Shown piece by piece: positions 53,682 through 62,976 of a stretch of 64,000 nt of DNA. The stretch comes from Nitrososphaerota archaeon. Its GTDB lineage: Archaea; Thermoproteota; Nitrososphaeria_A; Caldarchaeales; Calditenuaceae. The stretch lies in assembly GCA_009889515.1 (NCBI GenBank), contig WUQR01000068.1, positions 186,001 through 250,000 on the forward strand. The letters run 5' to 3'. The stretch's first letter is position 1. Every line of letters begins with the position of its first letter. A model generated the notes under the pieces. The model made no database searches and was not told where the DNA came from. It saw only the letters and a program-made list of their open reading frames with translations. The translations under genes and the position numbers were made by a program.

Positions 53682-54734
53682 ATGTCTAGGTTAGGTGTAG
53701 CTATACTCGGAGCGACGGGGATGGTTGGCCAAATATACGTGCAGATGCTGAGCAAGCATCCATGGTTTGAGATTAGGGCTGTGACGGGGAACTCGACGGT
53801 GGGCAAGACGCTCAGAGAGGCTTACCGAGGCAGGGGCCATGTGCCGGAGAAGTATGCCGACATGGAGGTTCTGCCCTCAGACCCATCTAAGATAGACGCC
53901 GACCTGGTCTTCAGCTGTCTTCCAACAAAATCTGCCAGAGAGGTTGAGCCCAAGTTCGCAGCTGCCGGCTTCCCGGTTGTAAGCGACTCGTCAGCCCACA
54001 GATACCTGCCCGACGTTCCTCTAATCATACCGGAGGTAAACCCAGAGCATCTTGACTTGATAGATGCCCAGAAGAGGAGGCGCGGCTGGGACGGCTTCAT
54101 AGTAACAACTCCCAACTGCACTACCGTCGGATTCGCGACCCCCCTCAAACCACTAGCCGATGACTTCGGCCTCAGATACGTCAACGTTGTGACGATGCAG
54201 GCGGTCTCGGGGGCGGGCTACAACGGCGTGCCGTCGATGGCTATCTTGGGAAACATTATCCCCTATATTGAGGGGGAGGAGGCGAAAGTCTCTGAAGAGC
54301 CTAGAAAGATTCTGGGCAGGCTGGTTGACGGTGAGGTTCAGCCCATGGATATTCCAATTGATGCGACCTGTATGAGGGTGCCGACGATTGTAGGCCACCT
54401 CGAATCAGTCCAGGTTGAGCTTGGCAGGGACGCCTCCGTGGAGGAGGTTGTAGACTCGCTGGCGGGATTTATCGGGCTGCCTCAGAAGCTGGAGCTACCG
54501 ACCGCGCCTAGACGCCCGATAAATGTTCTCACTGATGAGGAGAGGCCTCAGCCTCGGCTGGACGCGGATGCAGGCGAGGTACCGGGGATGGTTATCTCTG
54601 TCGGCAGGGTTAGAAAGGGTAGAAAGCCGGGCACGGTGATGTTCGTCACGTTGAGCCATAACCTTATAAGAGGCGCTGCCGGCGGCGCTATATTGACCGC
54701 TGAGCTGCTCTACGCTTTGAGGAGGTTGGATTAG
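53682..54734 (+). CDS. asd: Aspartate-semialdehyde dehydrogenase
   Basis: 350 aa. It reduces aspartyl phosphate to aspartate semialdehyde, here probably the amino donor substrate of the next enzyme as well as a Thr/Met/Lys precursor. GATGMVGQ is the NADP-binding motif near residue 10; the catalytic Cys is in TTPNCTTVG; the His/Arg region follows GRDASVEEV. I chose ATG 53682 (MSRLGVAIL) over the in-frame ATG 53664, because the family starts there. It is the first structural gene of the aromatic operon and abuts its neighbour. Confidence 0.93.
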   Translation: MSRLGVAILGATGMVGQIYVQMLSKHPWFEIRAVTGNSTVGKTLREAYRGRGHVPEKYADMEVLPSDPSKIDADLVFSCLPTKSAREVEPKFAAAGFPVVSDSSAHRYLPDVPLIIPEVNPEHLDLIDAQKRRRGWDGFIVTTPNCTTVGFATPLKPLADDFGLRYVNVVTMQAVSGAGYNGVPSMAILGNIIPYIEGEEAKVSEEPRKILGRLVDGEVQPMDIPIDATCMRVPTIVGHLESVQVELGRDASVEEVVDSLAGFIGLPQKLELPTAPRRPINVLTDEERPQPRLDADAGEVPGMVISVGRVRKGRKPGTVMFVTLSHNLIRGAAGGAILTAELLYALRRLD

Positions 54735-54736
54735 TG

Positions 54737-55534
54737 ATGGTGTCGGGTAAGAAGGTCAGGCTTTCGAGACTGACAGAGCGTGGGAGGATGCTCTGCATTC
54801 CCATGGACCACGGAATAACCGTCGGGCCAATGAAAGGGCTTGACACAATATACAAGACGATCCGCGAGGTGGAGAAGGGTGGGGCTACAGCGTTCCTTGT
54901 CCAGAAGGGGATAGTGAAGCACATGCCTGAGCCTCCGCAGATCGGGTTCATAATCCATGTATCGGGAAGCACCTCGCTGGGCCCAGACCCCAACTGGAAG
55001 GTTCGCGTCGGAGGAGTGAAGACCGCACTCCTGCTGGGTGCCGATGGCCTCTCAGTTCACATAAACATAGGCAGCAAGGCTGAGCCCGAGATGCTGAAGA
55101 AGCTCGGAGAGGTGGCGGACGAGTGCGAGTCTTGGGGTGTCCCGCTGATAGCTATGATGTATCCGAGGGGTGAGGGAATCAAGGATCCGAACGACCCGAA
55201 CGTGCTGATGCATGTCGCGAGGGTTGGTGCTGAGCTGGGGGCTGACATAGTTAAGGTGCCCTACAGCGGGAGCGTGGATACGTTTAGACGGGTTGTTGAG
55301 GCCTGTCCTGCGCCGGTCGTCATGGCAGGAGGTCCAAAGATGGATGACGACTTGGCGGTCTTGAGGATGGCTCGCGAGGCTATGGATGCTGGCGCGATGG
55401 GGGTAACCATAGGTAGGAACGTCTTCATGCATGAGAGACCGGCGGCAATCGTCAGGGCGCTACGCGCAATAGTAATCGAGGACAGGAGCGTAGAGGATGC
55501 CCAGAGCCTGCTTGGGCGTGAGCTTAGGGCTTGA
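54737..55534 (+). CDS. ADTH synthase (2-amino-3,7-dideoxy-D-threo-hept-6-ulosonate synthase)
   Basis: 265 aa, class I aldolase fold. It condenses aspartate semialdehyde with 6-deoxy-5-ketofructose 1-phosphate in the archaeal alternative to DAHP synthase. [11 protein letters not shown] near residue 23, the Schiff-base Lys in DIVKVPYSG, and VMAGGPK support this. I take ATG 54737; the GTG at 54734 overlaps the asd stop. The gene pair asd-ADTH synthase makes the metabolic link explicit. Confidence 0.9.
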   Translation: MVSGKKVRLSRLTERGRMLCIPMDHGITVGPMKGLDTIYKTIREVEKGGATAFLVQKGIVKHMPEPPQIGFIIHVSGSTSLGPDPNWKVRVGGVKTALLLGADGLSVHINIGSKAEPEMLKKLGEVADECESWGVPLIAMMYPRGEGIKDPNDPNVLMHVARVGAELGADIVKVPYSGSVDTFRRVVEACPAPVVMAGGPKMDDDLAVLRMAREAMDAGAMGVTIGRNVFMHERPAAIVRALRAIVIEDRSVEDAQSLLGRELRA

Positions 55535-56529
55535 ATTCAAGCGGGTCTAAAGAGATAGTCATAGAAGTCTCTGACGAAGAGGAGGCTGAGGAAGCTGTAG
55601 CGGCCGGTGCCCCCATACTACTCTATACGGAGGGCGAGACGCCGGCAAACCTGAAAGTCCGTGCAAAGATATACTCTCTCGGCAGGGAGATTGTTCCAGT
55701 CAAGGTATCCAAGCCCAGCGACATTGATGAGATTGTTAGGCTGGCTCGGACGGGGGTTGGGTCAATACTGGTGGAGACCGCTGACATTAAGATTATTCCG
55801 TTGGAGAACATATTGGCCAGTCTTCAAGGGTCTGGGACGAAGGTTTTCGTGAGGGTTGGGAGTGTCGAAGAGGCTGAAGCCATGCTAGGAGTGCTTGAGA
55901 GAGGCGTTGACGGGGTTGTCTACCGGCCATCCAGCCCGAGCGAGATTGGTCTTCTCCTCGATATTGTGAGGCAGGTGAGGAGGGTCGAGCTGAGGGCTGC
56001 TAGGGTGTCCGACGTCTTCGACGTTGGTATGGGTGAGAGGGCGTGCGTTGACACGACATCGATGCTCAGGTATGGTGAGGGGATGCTTGTTGGCAGTATG
56101 GCTAGGATGCTCTTCCTCATACACAACGAGTCAGTGGGCTCAAAGTTCACTCCACCTAGACCCTTCAGGGTAAACGCGGGCGCGGTCCACCTCTACACTC
56201 TAGGCCCGACCGGTAAGACACTATACCTCTCTGAGCTCAAGTCGGGTATGCGGATCCTAATGGTGTCCAAGGATGGGTCTGCGAGAGTTGTCACTGTGGG
56301 TAGGGTGAAGATTGAGAGGAGGCCGATGGTGCAGGTCAACGCTGAGATAGACGGGGTCTTCGGCTCAGTAACGCTTCAGAAGGCTGAGACGATAAGGCTT
56401 CTGACAGCTAAGGGCGAGATAGTAGATGTCACCTCACTCGCTCGGGGAGAGGAGATATTGGTCTGGCTCTCAAGTAAGGCTGCACGACACATGGGAATGG
56501 AGGTAGACGAGTTCATAGATGAGGTCTAG
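55531..56529 (+). CDS. 3-dehydroquinate synthase II (archaeal)
   Basis: 332 aa. It converts ADTH to 3-dehydroquinate by NAD-dependent oxidative deamination and cyclisation. The family blocks SDVFDVGMGERACVDTTSML and GEGMLVGSMARMLFLIHNES are present. The TTG start at 55531 overlaps the previous stop. It has no similarity to bacterial AroB. Confidence 0.92.
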   Translation: MNSSGSKEIVIEVSDEEEAEEAVAAGAPILLYTEGETPANLKVRAKIYSLGREIVPVKVSKPSDIDEIVRLARTGVGSILVETADIKIIPLENILASLQGSGTKVFVRVGSVEEAEAMLGVLERGVDGVVYRPSSPSEIGLLLDIVRQVRRVELRAARVSDVFDVGMGERACVDTTSMLRYGEGMLVGSMARMLFLIHNESVGSKFTPPRPFRVNAGAVHLYTLGPTGKTLYLSELKSGMRILMVSKDGSARVVTVGRVKIERRPMVQVNAEIDGVFGSVTLQKAETIRLLTAKGEIVDVTSLARGEEILVWLSSKAARHMGMEVDEFIDEV

Positions 56530-57232
56530 CCTAGCCGAGAAGGTCTGCGTCTCGATAATGCCCAGGAATATCGGAGAATTCGGACAGCTGTGCGAGAGGG
56601 CCTTAGAGCTTGGAGCTAGGCTGGTCGAGCTACGCCTAGACGGTCTACAGGAGGGTGAGATCGGTGGGGCGGCAAGACTGGTCCAAGACATGAGCATTAA
56701 AAAGATCATCACACTTCGGCCAAGCTGGGAGGGTGGACTCTACGCTGGGGACGAGCAGAAGAGATTGGAGCTTTTGAGACGGGTATCAGTGGATGCAGAG
56801 TATGTTGATCTTGAGCGCAGGACTGTAGATGCTAATCCTAGGCTTGTGGAGGAGCTGCGAAATGTGGGGGTCAAGGTAATCTCCTCCAAGCACTATTTCG
56901 GCGAGGCTCCGTCTAGCCTTGAGCTGCGGAGGGTTGTTGCGGAGGGGTTGGGGATGGCGGATATAGTCAAGGTGGTTAATAATCCGGGGAAAGTGTCGGA
57001 GGCTATGGATATTCTCGCGCTCTACTCTGAGGCCTCTTTCAGGGGTAGGGTTATCTCGTTCAGTATGGGTGAGAGATGGTGCCTCACGCGGGTGCTCAGC
57101 GTCCTGCTTGGGGCGCCCTTCACATACGCATCTCTACCCGGCCAGCCCGTGGCTCCAGGCCAGCCCAGCTTCCCCGATACTCTAGAGGCCTTGGAGGTGT
57201 TCCTGAAGAGTTGGCCCTCTTGGCAGTTATAG
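56519..57232 (+). CDS. aroD: 3-dehydroquinate dehydratase, type I
   Basis: 237 aa. It dehydrates 3-dehydroquinate via a Schiff base. The ELRLDGL motif, the His in SSKHYFG and the Lys in ADIVKVVNN are the active-site residues. SFSMGERWCLTRVL is the substrate-binding C-terminal block. It overlaps DHQ synthase II by 11 nt. Length is normal. Confidence 0.92.
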   Translation: MRSSLAEKVCVSIMPRNIGEFGQLCERALELGARLVELRLDGLQEGEIGGAARLVQDMSIKKIITLRPSWEGGLYAGDEQKRLELLRRVSVDAEYVDLERRTVDANPRLVEELRNVGVKVISSKHYFGEAPSSLELRRVVAEGLGMADIVKVVNNPGKVSEAMDILALYSEASFRGRVISFSMGERWCLTRVLSVLLGAPFTYASLPGQPVAPGQPSFPDTLEALEVFLKSWPSWQL

Positions 57233-58050
57233 GCTACCCGATATCTCACTCGGCCTCGCCGGTCATGCATAATGCAGCCCTCCGAGCCCTTAACATGCCT
57301 AACCGCTACATCGCAATAGAAGCCCGCCCAGAGAAGCTGCACGAGACCTTGAAGACACTCCACAGACTCGGCTTCAAAGGACTTAACATAACCATCCCAC
57401 ACAAAGAAGCAGCGGCCCAGGTCGCTGTCGTGCTCTCGGAGGAGGCCGAGACGATAGGCGCCGTAAACACGCTCAAGAGAGTGGAGGATGGCTGGACCGG
57501 ATACAATACCGACGTCGAAGGCGTCGTGAGGTGCCTATCCACCCATGTTGAGGGACGTCCCGACCATGTGCTGGTCCTAGGAGCCGGTGGTGCGGCGGCA
57601 GCCGCCCTCTATGCCCTGTGGAGAATGGGTGCTGAGAGGGTGGTTATAGCCAACAGGAGCCGGGGGCGGGCCGAGGTGTTGGCCGGGCGATTCAGGAATA
57701 GGTTGGGGCTTAACATCAAAGTAATAGCGCTAGAGGGTGCCGGACGCGAGGCACGCAGCGCAGAGGTCATAATAAACGCGACACCCCTCGGCCTCACCTA
57801 CCACGAAAGCCCTATAAGTCCAGGCGACATAACCGGGCGCCACATAGTCCTCGACATGGTTTACTCTCCTGTGCCGACGCCACTCCAGAGGGCTGCCGCC
57901 AGAGCAGGCGCCCAGTATATTGACGGTGTGAAGATGCTTGTTGAGCAGGGGGCCAGGGCGTTCGAGATTTTCCACGGTGTCGAGCCTGACAGGTCTTTGA
58001 TGGAGAGGGCTGTGAGAGCTTGGCTTGAGCGGCGCGGTGGGCCGGGATGA
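57211..58050 (+). CDS. aroE: Shikimate dehydrogenase
   Basis: About 280 aa. It reduces 3-dehydroshikimate with NADPH. VIGYPISHSASPVMHNAA and NITIPHKEAA (catalytic Lys) form the substrate domain; VLVLGAGGAAAAALYAL with ANRSRGRAEVL is the NADP site; DGVKMLVEQGARAFE ends it. The family begins right at LLAVIGYPIS, so I use TTG 57211 (or TTG 57220). A GTG at 57076 would add about 45 unlikely residues inside aroD. It overlaps aroD's end. Confidence 0.92.
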   Translation: MALLAVIGYPISHSASPVMHNAALRALNMPNRYIAIEARPEKLHETLKTLHRLGFKGLNITIPHKEAAAQVAVVLSEEAETIGAVNTLKRVEDGWTGYNTDVEGVVRCLSTHVEGRPDHVLVLGAGGAAAAALYALWRMGAERVVIANRSRGRAEVLAGRFRNRLGLNIKVIALEGAGREARSAEVIINATPLGLTYHESPISPGDITGRHIVLDMVYSPVPTPLQRAAARAGAQYIDGVKMLVEQGARAFEIFHGVEPDRSLMERAVRAWLERRGGPG

Positions 58051-59318
58051 TCGTGAGTGTCAGGGCTGAGAGGGTTTCCGGAGAGGTTAGGGCGCCGCCA
58101 AGCAAAAGCTACACTCACAGGGCAATCGCGGCGGCACTCCTAGCACCCGGAAAATCTCGCATATTCAACCCGCTATACTCTCGCGACACAGAAGCGACAA
58201 TCAACGCCGCAAGACTCTTCGGCGCGATACTCCAGCCCCAAAGGGATGGGATCGAGATAGAGGGTGTGGAGCGTCCCAAGACACCCGAGAACGTCATAGA
58301 CGCGATGAACTCCGGCACTACGCTCAGAATAATGACATGCATCGCAGGCCTTACCGAGAGGGGATACACCGTCCTGACCGGTGATGAGAGCCTCCGTAAA
58401 AGGCCGATGCAGCCTCTCCTAGACGCCCTCGGCCAACTGGGCATCAGGTCGTGGTCAGCGAAGCTCGACGGCACAGCACCAATAATCGTTGAGGGCGGAG
58501 AGATGGGGGGAGAGTGCAGTATCCGGGGGGATATTAGCAGCCAGTTCGTCTCAGGCCTCCTCATAGCAGGACCAGCAGCCGAGAGGCCTATAGCCATCAA
58601 CATTCAGGGAGACCTAGTCTCAAAACCCTACGTCGACTCCACGATAGCGGTCCTCAGACTCTATGGCGCCAAGGTTGAGAGGGAGGGATACAGCCACTTC
58701 TACACAGAGCCCGGCGGCTACAGGCCAGCAGCCTTCACTGTTCCAGGCGACTATGGCCTGGCCGGCTTCATCTTGGCCGCTCCGCTGATGGTGGGTGGGC
58801 GGGTCAGGGTGGCTGGTCTTGACCCTGGTCTTCCGCAGGCCGACTACAGGCTGGTCGAGGTGCTGCGGGCTATGGGTGCAGATGTAAGGGAGGGGGATGG
58901 ATTCGTCGAGGTGGGTGAGGCGTCTCTAAAGGGTGTAGACGTAGACCTGAAGGACTCCCCAGACCTCCTACCCATAGTCGCGGCCTTGGCGGCAGTTGCA
59001 GAAGGCGAGACAAGAATCCACGGCGTAAAGCATGCGAGGTTCAAGGAAAGCGATAGAATCCACGTAATAGCCACCGAGCTAGCCAAGACATCAATCCGCG
59101 TGGAAGAGGCACCAGACGGGATGGTCATAAGGGGTGGCAGGCTGAGAGGTGCCCGGCTGGACCCGCGCGGAGACCACAGACTCTTCATGGCATTCACCCT
59201 ACTCTCACTGGCCACGCAGGGGCTCATCGAAGTCTTAGACCCAGAGTCAGCAGCAGTCTCCTACCCCAACTTCCTAGACGACCTCAAACTACTAGGGTGC
59301 GAGGTTGAGAAGTCATGA
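58047..59318 (+). CDS. aroA: EPSP synthase (3-phosphoshikimate 1-carboxyvinyltransferase)
   Basis: 423 aa. It transfers enolpyruvate from PEP to shikimate 3-phosphate. PPSKSYTHRA near residue 17, NSGTTLRIM near 90, RGDISSQFVSGLL and the ARFKESDRIHV block near 335 are the known signature and active-site segments. It overlaps aroE and aroC by 4 nt each. Its substrate comes from the unlinked GHMP shikimate kinase at 9.7 kb. Confidence 0.95.
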   Translation: MIVSVRAERVSGEVRAPPSKSYTHRAIAAALLAPGKSRIFNPLYSRDTEATINAARLFGAILQPQRDGIEIEGVERPKTPENVIDAMNSGTTLRIMTCIAGLTERGYTVLTGDESLRKRPMQPLLDALGQLGIRSWSAKLDGTAPIIVEGGEMGGECSIRGDISSQFVSGLLIAGPAAERPIAINIQGDLVSKPYVDSTIAVLRLYGAKVEREGYSHFYTEPGGYRPAAFTVPGDYGLAGFILAAPLMVGGRVRVAGLDPGLPQADYRLVEVLRAMGADVREGDGFVEVGEASLKGVDVDLKDSPDLLPIVAALAAVAEGETRIHGVKHARFKESDRIHVIATELAKTSIRVEEAPDGMVIRGGRLRGARLDPRGDHRLFMAFTLLSLATQGLIEVLDPESAAVSYPNFLDDLKLLGCEVEKS

Positions 59319-60421
59319 GTGGAAACATTCTGGGTAAGAGGTTCGTGGTCGTGAGCTTCGGCGAAAGCCACGGCCGATGCGTCGGAGCGGTAGTGGACGG
59401 CTGCCCAGCGGGCCTAAGGCTCTCCGAACAGGACATACAGACCCTCTTAGACCTGAGGAGGCCTGGACAATCAATCGTCACCACGCAGAGAAGGGAGGAG
59501 GACAAGGTGGAGATTTTGAGCGGAGTCTTTAACGGCTACACCACCGGCGCACCTATCGCCATGCTAGTCTGGAACAAGGATGTGGTCTCCAGAGACTACG
59601 ACAAGGTGTTGGAGACGCCGAGGCCGGGTCACGCAGACTACTTTGCGAGGCTGAAGTACGGGGGCTTCAACGACCACCGGGGCGGCGGAAGGTTCTCGGG
59701 GAGGATAACTGCGGGCTTTGTTATGGCTGGAGCCATAGCCCTGAAGCTGCTGAAGCAGGCACTAGGGGTCGAAGTACTTGCTTACACTAAGCGTATAGCG
59801 GGCATCGAGGCTAAGCCCCTCCCCATAGAGACTATCAGGGAGAAGAGGTGGCTTAACGAGGTAAGATGCCCAGACGAAAAGGCCGCAGAGGCCATGAAAC
59901 GCGCAATCCTCGAGGCCAGGTCCTCAGGAGACTCTGTGGGCGGAGTCATAGAGTGCGTAGCCCTAAACGTCCCGCCATGCCTCGGCGAGCCCGTCTTCGA
60001 CTCACTGGACGCAGACCTCTCAAAGGCGCTGTTCAGCATACCCGCAGTGAAGGGTGTAGAGTTCGGAGCAGGGTTCAGGGCGGCGGATATGAAGGGGTCG
60101 GAGCACAACGACCCACTCGGAGTAATAGGCGGAGAGGTCAGGCCCTTGACCAACAACGCGGGCGGGATAGTCGGCGGCCTCTCAACAGGCAGGGAGATAG
60201 TCGTCAGAGTAGCGTTCAAGCCGGCAGCCTCTATATCTAAGCCCCAACACACACTCAACGTTAAGAAGAGGGAGGTGGAGGAGGTGGTCGTGACCGGGAG
60301 ACACGATCCATGCGTCGTGCCGAGGGCAGTCCCAATCGTGGAATCGGTCGTCGGCATCGTCCTAGCTGACCACGCCCTCCGTGCAGGCCTCATACCACCA
60401 GTACTAAGAGGTGTAGAGTAG
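59315..60421 (+). CDS. aroC: Chorismate synthase
   Basis: 368 aa. FMN-dependent conversion of EPSP to chorismate. GESHGRCVGAVVDGCPAGL near residue 16, RPGHADYFARLKYGG, GGGRFSGRITAG and GRHDPCVVPRAVPIVE are the family blocks. It overlaps aroA by 4 nt and abuts the fusion gene downstream. Confidence 0.95.
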   Translation: MSGNILGKRFVVVSFGESHGRCVGAVVDGCPAGLRLSEQDIQTLLDLRRPGQSIVTTQRREEDKVEILSGVFNGYTTGAPIAMLVWNKDVVSRDYDKVLETPRPGHADYFARLKYGGFNDHRGGGRFSGRITAGFVMAGAIALKLLKQALGVEVLAYTKRIAGIEAKPLPIETIREKRWLNEVRCPDEKAAEAMKRAILEARSSGDSVGGVIECVALNVPPCLGEPVFDSLDADLSKALFSIPAVKGVEFGAGFRAADMKGSEHNDPLGVIGGEVRPLTNNAGGIVGGLSTGREIVVRVAFKPAASISKPQHTLNVKKREVEEVVVTGRHDPCVVPRAVPIVESVVGIVLADHALRAGLIPPVLRGVE

Positions 60422-61816
60422 TTGGGTAGGGATGAGATCGAGCGCTTGAGAGAGGAGATAAGGGCGGTGACAGAGGAGATTATTCGAGCCATAGCCAAGA
60501 GGAGGCAGCTGGCGGAAAGGCTAGGCGAGATAAAGAGAGAGCTGGGATTAGAGCCCGTCGACCTTGACGCGGAGTCGGAACTCAGAGCACAGGTAGCCAA
60601 GGCTGCAAAAGAGAGTGGCTTAGACTTGGAGACCGCCCAGAGGATGCTCAGCCTCCTCATACAAGACGCGATACTCGTCCAGCAGCCACAGAGCAAGCCC
60701 AAGATCACCCACATGGACGTCTTCAGGAGGGCCAAGCAGCTGGAAATGAGCGGCGAGAAAGTATACCACCTCGAAGTCGGTGAGCCGGACCTCGGGGCTC
60801 CAAGCCGTGTCGCGGAAGCCCTAAGCTGGGCGGCCATGAACGGCTTCGCAGCCTATGGTGAGGCTAAGGGTAGGCCGGAGCTGCGGAGGGCGATTAAAGA
60901 CCTTCTCCGCGAGAGGCTTGGCGTAGACGTTTCGGAGGACCAGATAGTGGTCACGCCGGGAGGGAGATTCGCGGTATACTTGGCTGCCGCCTCCACGCTG
61001 AGGCCAGGCGACCAGGCTGTAATCATAGACCCCTCATGGCCCCTTTACAAGCAAGTCGTCGAGATGATGCACTCTAGGAGCCTAGCAATACACACCACGC
61101 TGGAGGATGGCTGGCGCCCCAGGCAGGATGTGCTGGAGAAAATCCTTAGACAGAGGCCGCGGACGGTATTCCTAAACTACCCGAATAATCCCACAGGTGT
61201 AACGCTCAGACGCAACGAGTTAGAGGAGCTTGTCGACGAGGTAAGACGCGCAGGCGCATACCTAGTCAGCGACGAGGTCTACATGGACTACTGCTTCACA
61301 GACTTCACTTCAGCCCTCCAGACAGGGTACGAGAAGACCATAATGATAAACTCGTTCTCGAAGAGCTGGGGGATGACAGGCTACAGGATAGGATACCTCG
61401 TGGCGAGCAGGGAGATAGCGGATAGGGCTGCCAGAATACTGTCCCAGCTAATAACCTGCGTCCCCGAGTTCATACAGATGGCCTCGATAAAGGCTATCGA
61501 GGATAGGGAGACACCTAGGAGATATGGCGAGATAATGAAGCGGCGGATAGAAATGGTGTGCAAGGAACTCGACAGAATCGGCGCAACATACGTAAAGCCT
61601 AACGGAGGCATGTACGTCTTCCCCAAGATCGGGGACGAAGGCTTCGACTCGGCAGAGTTCGCCCTAAACCTCCTAGAGACTGCCAAGGTCGCAGTTGCCC
61701 CAGGCACAGCATTCGGCGACTATCCAGAATACATCAGAATATCTGTGGGGCTAGGCGACGAAGACCTTAGGAAAGGATTACAAGTGCTAGCTGAAAACCT
61801 CCAGAAAACCCGATAA
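60422..61816 (+). CDS. Chorismate mutase fused to class I aminotransferase
   Basis: 464 aa from TTG immediately after the aroC stop. Residues 1-90 are a helical AroQ-type chorismate mutase: IERLREEIRAVTEEIIRAIAKRRQL and later EIKRELGL. The remaining roughly 370 residues are a PLP aminotransferase of class I: GEPDLGAPS, YGEAKGRPELR, NYPNNPTGV and the PLP-lysine in SFSKSWGMTGYRIGY. It could make prephenate and transaminate it, or arylpyruvates, on one polypeptide. The substrate of the aminotransferase part (prephenate, aspartate, Phe/Tyr) is inference. Confidence 0.88.
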   Translation: MGRDEIERLREEIRAVTEEIIRAIAKRRQLAERLGEIKRELGLEPVDLDAESELRAQVAKAAKESGLDLETAQRMLSLLIQDAILVQQPQSKPKITHMDVFRRAKQLEMSGEKVYHLEVGEPDLGAPSRVAEALSWAAMNGFAAYGEAKGRPELRRAIKDLLRERLGVDVSEDQIVVTPGGRFAVYLAAASTLRPGDQAVIIDPSWPLYKQVVEMMHSRSLAIHTTLEDGWRPRQDVLEKILRQRPRTVFLNYPNNPTGVTLRRNELEELVDEVRRAGAYLVSDEVYMDYCFTDFTSALQTGYEKTIMINSFSKSWGMTGYRIGYLVASREIADRAARILSQLITCVPEFIQMASIKAIEDRETPRRYGEIMKRRIEMVCKELDRIGATYVKPNGGMYVFPKIGDEGFDSAEFALNLLETAKVAVAPGTAFGDYPEYIRISVGLGDEDLRKGLQVLAENLQKTR

Positions 61817-61827
61817 CAGAGCGGGAG

Positions 61828-62931
61828 CTAGACCAGCAGCTGCTCTGTCTTCCCATCGTATATGTGTATCTTACTCTCCTCAAACCCGACCCAGACTTTC
61901 TGACCAATCTGCAGCGGTAGAGGAGATGTAACCGCCTTGATAATCTCCGAGTCAATCTTAAGGTCTACAACTAAGTTTGCACCCTGATGCTCGACCACGT
62001 AAACCTCGCTCTGGAAGACTGAAGAGCTGACCCTCTCGAAAGTTATCCGTATATCCTCGGGCCTAACTCCTAAGAAAGCCTCACTAGACTGCGCCCCCCT
62101 CAATATGGCTTCGGAATATTCTGGAGAGAGTGTGTAGCTGAAAGAGCCCGCATCGAGAACTACACTACCTCCCACCTGCTTTATGACTGCCTTTATCATG
62201 TTCATCGGTGGGCTTCCGATGAATGTTGCGACGAAGGCGTTCGCGGGCCTATTATAGATCGTGTTAGGGTCGTCGTACTGCTGCACCTTACCCCTGTTCA
62301 TGACTGCAATCTTATCGGCCATAGCCATAGCCTCGGCCTGATCATGGGTCACGTATACAGTGGTAGTCTTCAACTCCCTCTGAAGCCTCTTAAGCTCGGC
62401 TCTCATGAAGAGCCTCAGCTTAGCATCTAGGTTACTGAGCGGCTCGTCCATGAGGAATACTCGAGGCCTCCTGATAATCGCCCTCCCGAGGGCGACACGC
62501 TGCTGCTCACCTCCGCTAAGCTGCCTAGGCTTCCTATCAAGGAGGTGCGAAATCCCTAGAAGATCCGCAACCTCTTTAACCCGCCGGTCGATCTCCGCCT
62601 TTTCAACCTTCCTCATCTTCAGCGGGAAGGCCAAGTTATCGTAGACCTTCATGTGAGGATAGAGCGCATAATTCTGGAAGACCATCGCTACGTCCCTGTC
62701 TTTTGGCGGGAGGTCATTCACTATGCTATCGCCTATCCATATCTCACCCGCGTCGGGGGTCTCTAAGCCGGCGATACAGCGGAGGGTAGTTGTCTTTCCA
62801 CACCCTGAAGGCCCCAGCAAGACCACGAAGTCTCCGTCAGGAATTTCCAGTGTGACACCATCAACCGCCACCACCCTGTCAAACTTCTTGTAAAGGTTCA
62901 CCAGTCTGACAGAGGCCATCCGAGAATCCAC
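61828..62931 (-). CDS. ABC transporter ATP-binding protein, MalK/UgpC type
   Basis: 367 aa. Walker A GPSGCGKTTTLRCIAGL, signature LSGGEQQRVALGRAI, Walker B VFLMDEPLSNLDA and H-loop THDQAEAM are complete, followed by a C-terminal TOBE/regulatory domain of about 120 residues. This is the CUT1-type ATPase that energises sugar uptake permeases. No permease or binding protein is in the window, so it may be a shared ATPase. GTG start at 62931, with ATG 62919 (MASVRLV) equally possible. A TATA-like TTATTAAAG (about 62942-62950) favours the latter as a leaderless start. Confidence 0.92.
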   Translation of the reverse strand: MDSRMASVRLVNLYKKFDRVVAVDGVTLEIPDGDFVVLLGPSGCGKTTTLRCIAGLETPDAGEIWIGDSIVNDLPPKDRDVAMVFQNYALYPHMKVYDNLAFPLKMRKVEKAEIDRRVKEVADLLGISHLLDRKPRQLSGGEQQRVALGRAIIRRPRVFLMDEPLSNLDAKLRLFMRAELKRLQRELKTTTVYVTHDQAEAMAMADKIAVMNRGKVQQYDDPNTIYNRPANAFVATFIGSPPMNMIKAVIKQVGGSVVLDAGSFSYTLSPEYSEAILRGAQSSEAFLGVRPEDIRITFERVSSSVFQSEVYVVEHQGANLVVDLKIDSEIIKAVTSPLPLQIGQKVWVGFEESKIHIYDGKTEQLLV

Positions 62932-62957
62932 TCCTGAGACGCTTTAATAAGTTTTTT

Positions 62958-62976
62958 GAGCCTGAAAATCAGGCTC
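62958..62976. terminator. 8-bp perfect hairpin at the ksgA stop
   Basis: GAGCCTGA-AAA-TCAGGCTC. It overlaps the ksgA stop codon. The T-run lies on the plus-strand 5' side, so it is not a standard U-tract terminator of ksgA. It could be an RNA 3'-end signal or processing site. Confidence 0.35.

Noticed and set aside
57076-57210. Long N-terminal extension of aroE from a GTG
   Set aside because: It lies wholly inside aroD and is Pro/Arg-rich without family similarity; the family begins at the TTG near 57211.
62958-62976. Classical U-tract terminator of ksgA
   Set aside because: The tract following the hairpin on the ksgA strand is A-rich, so it does not fit; kept only as a low-confidence hairpin.
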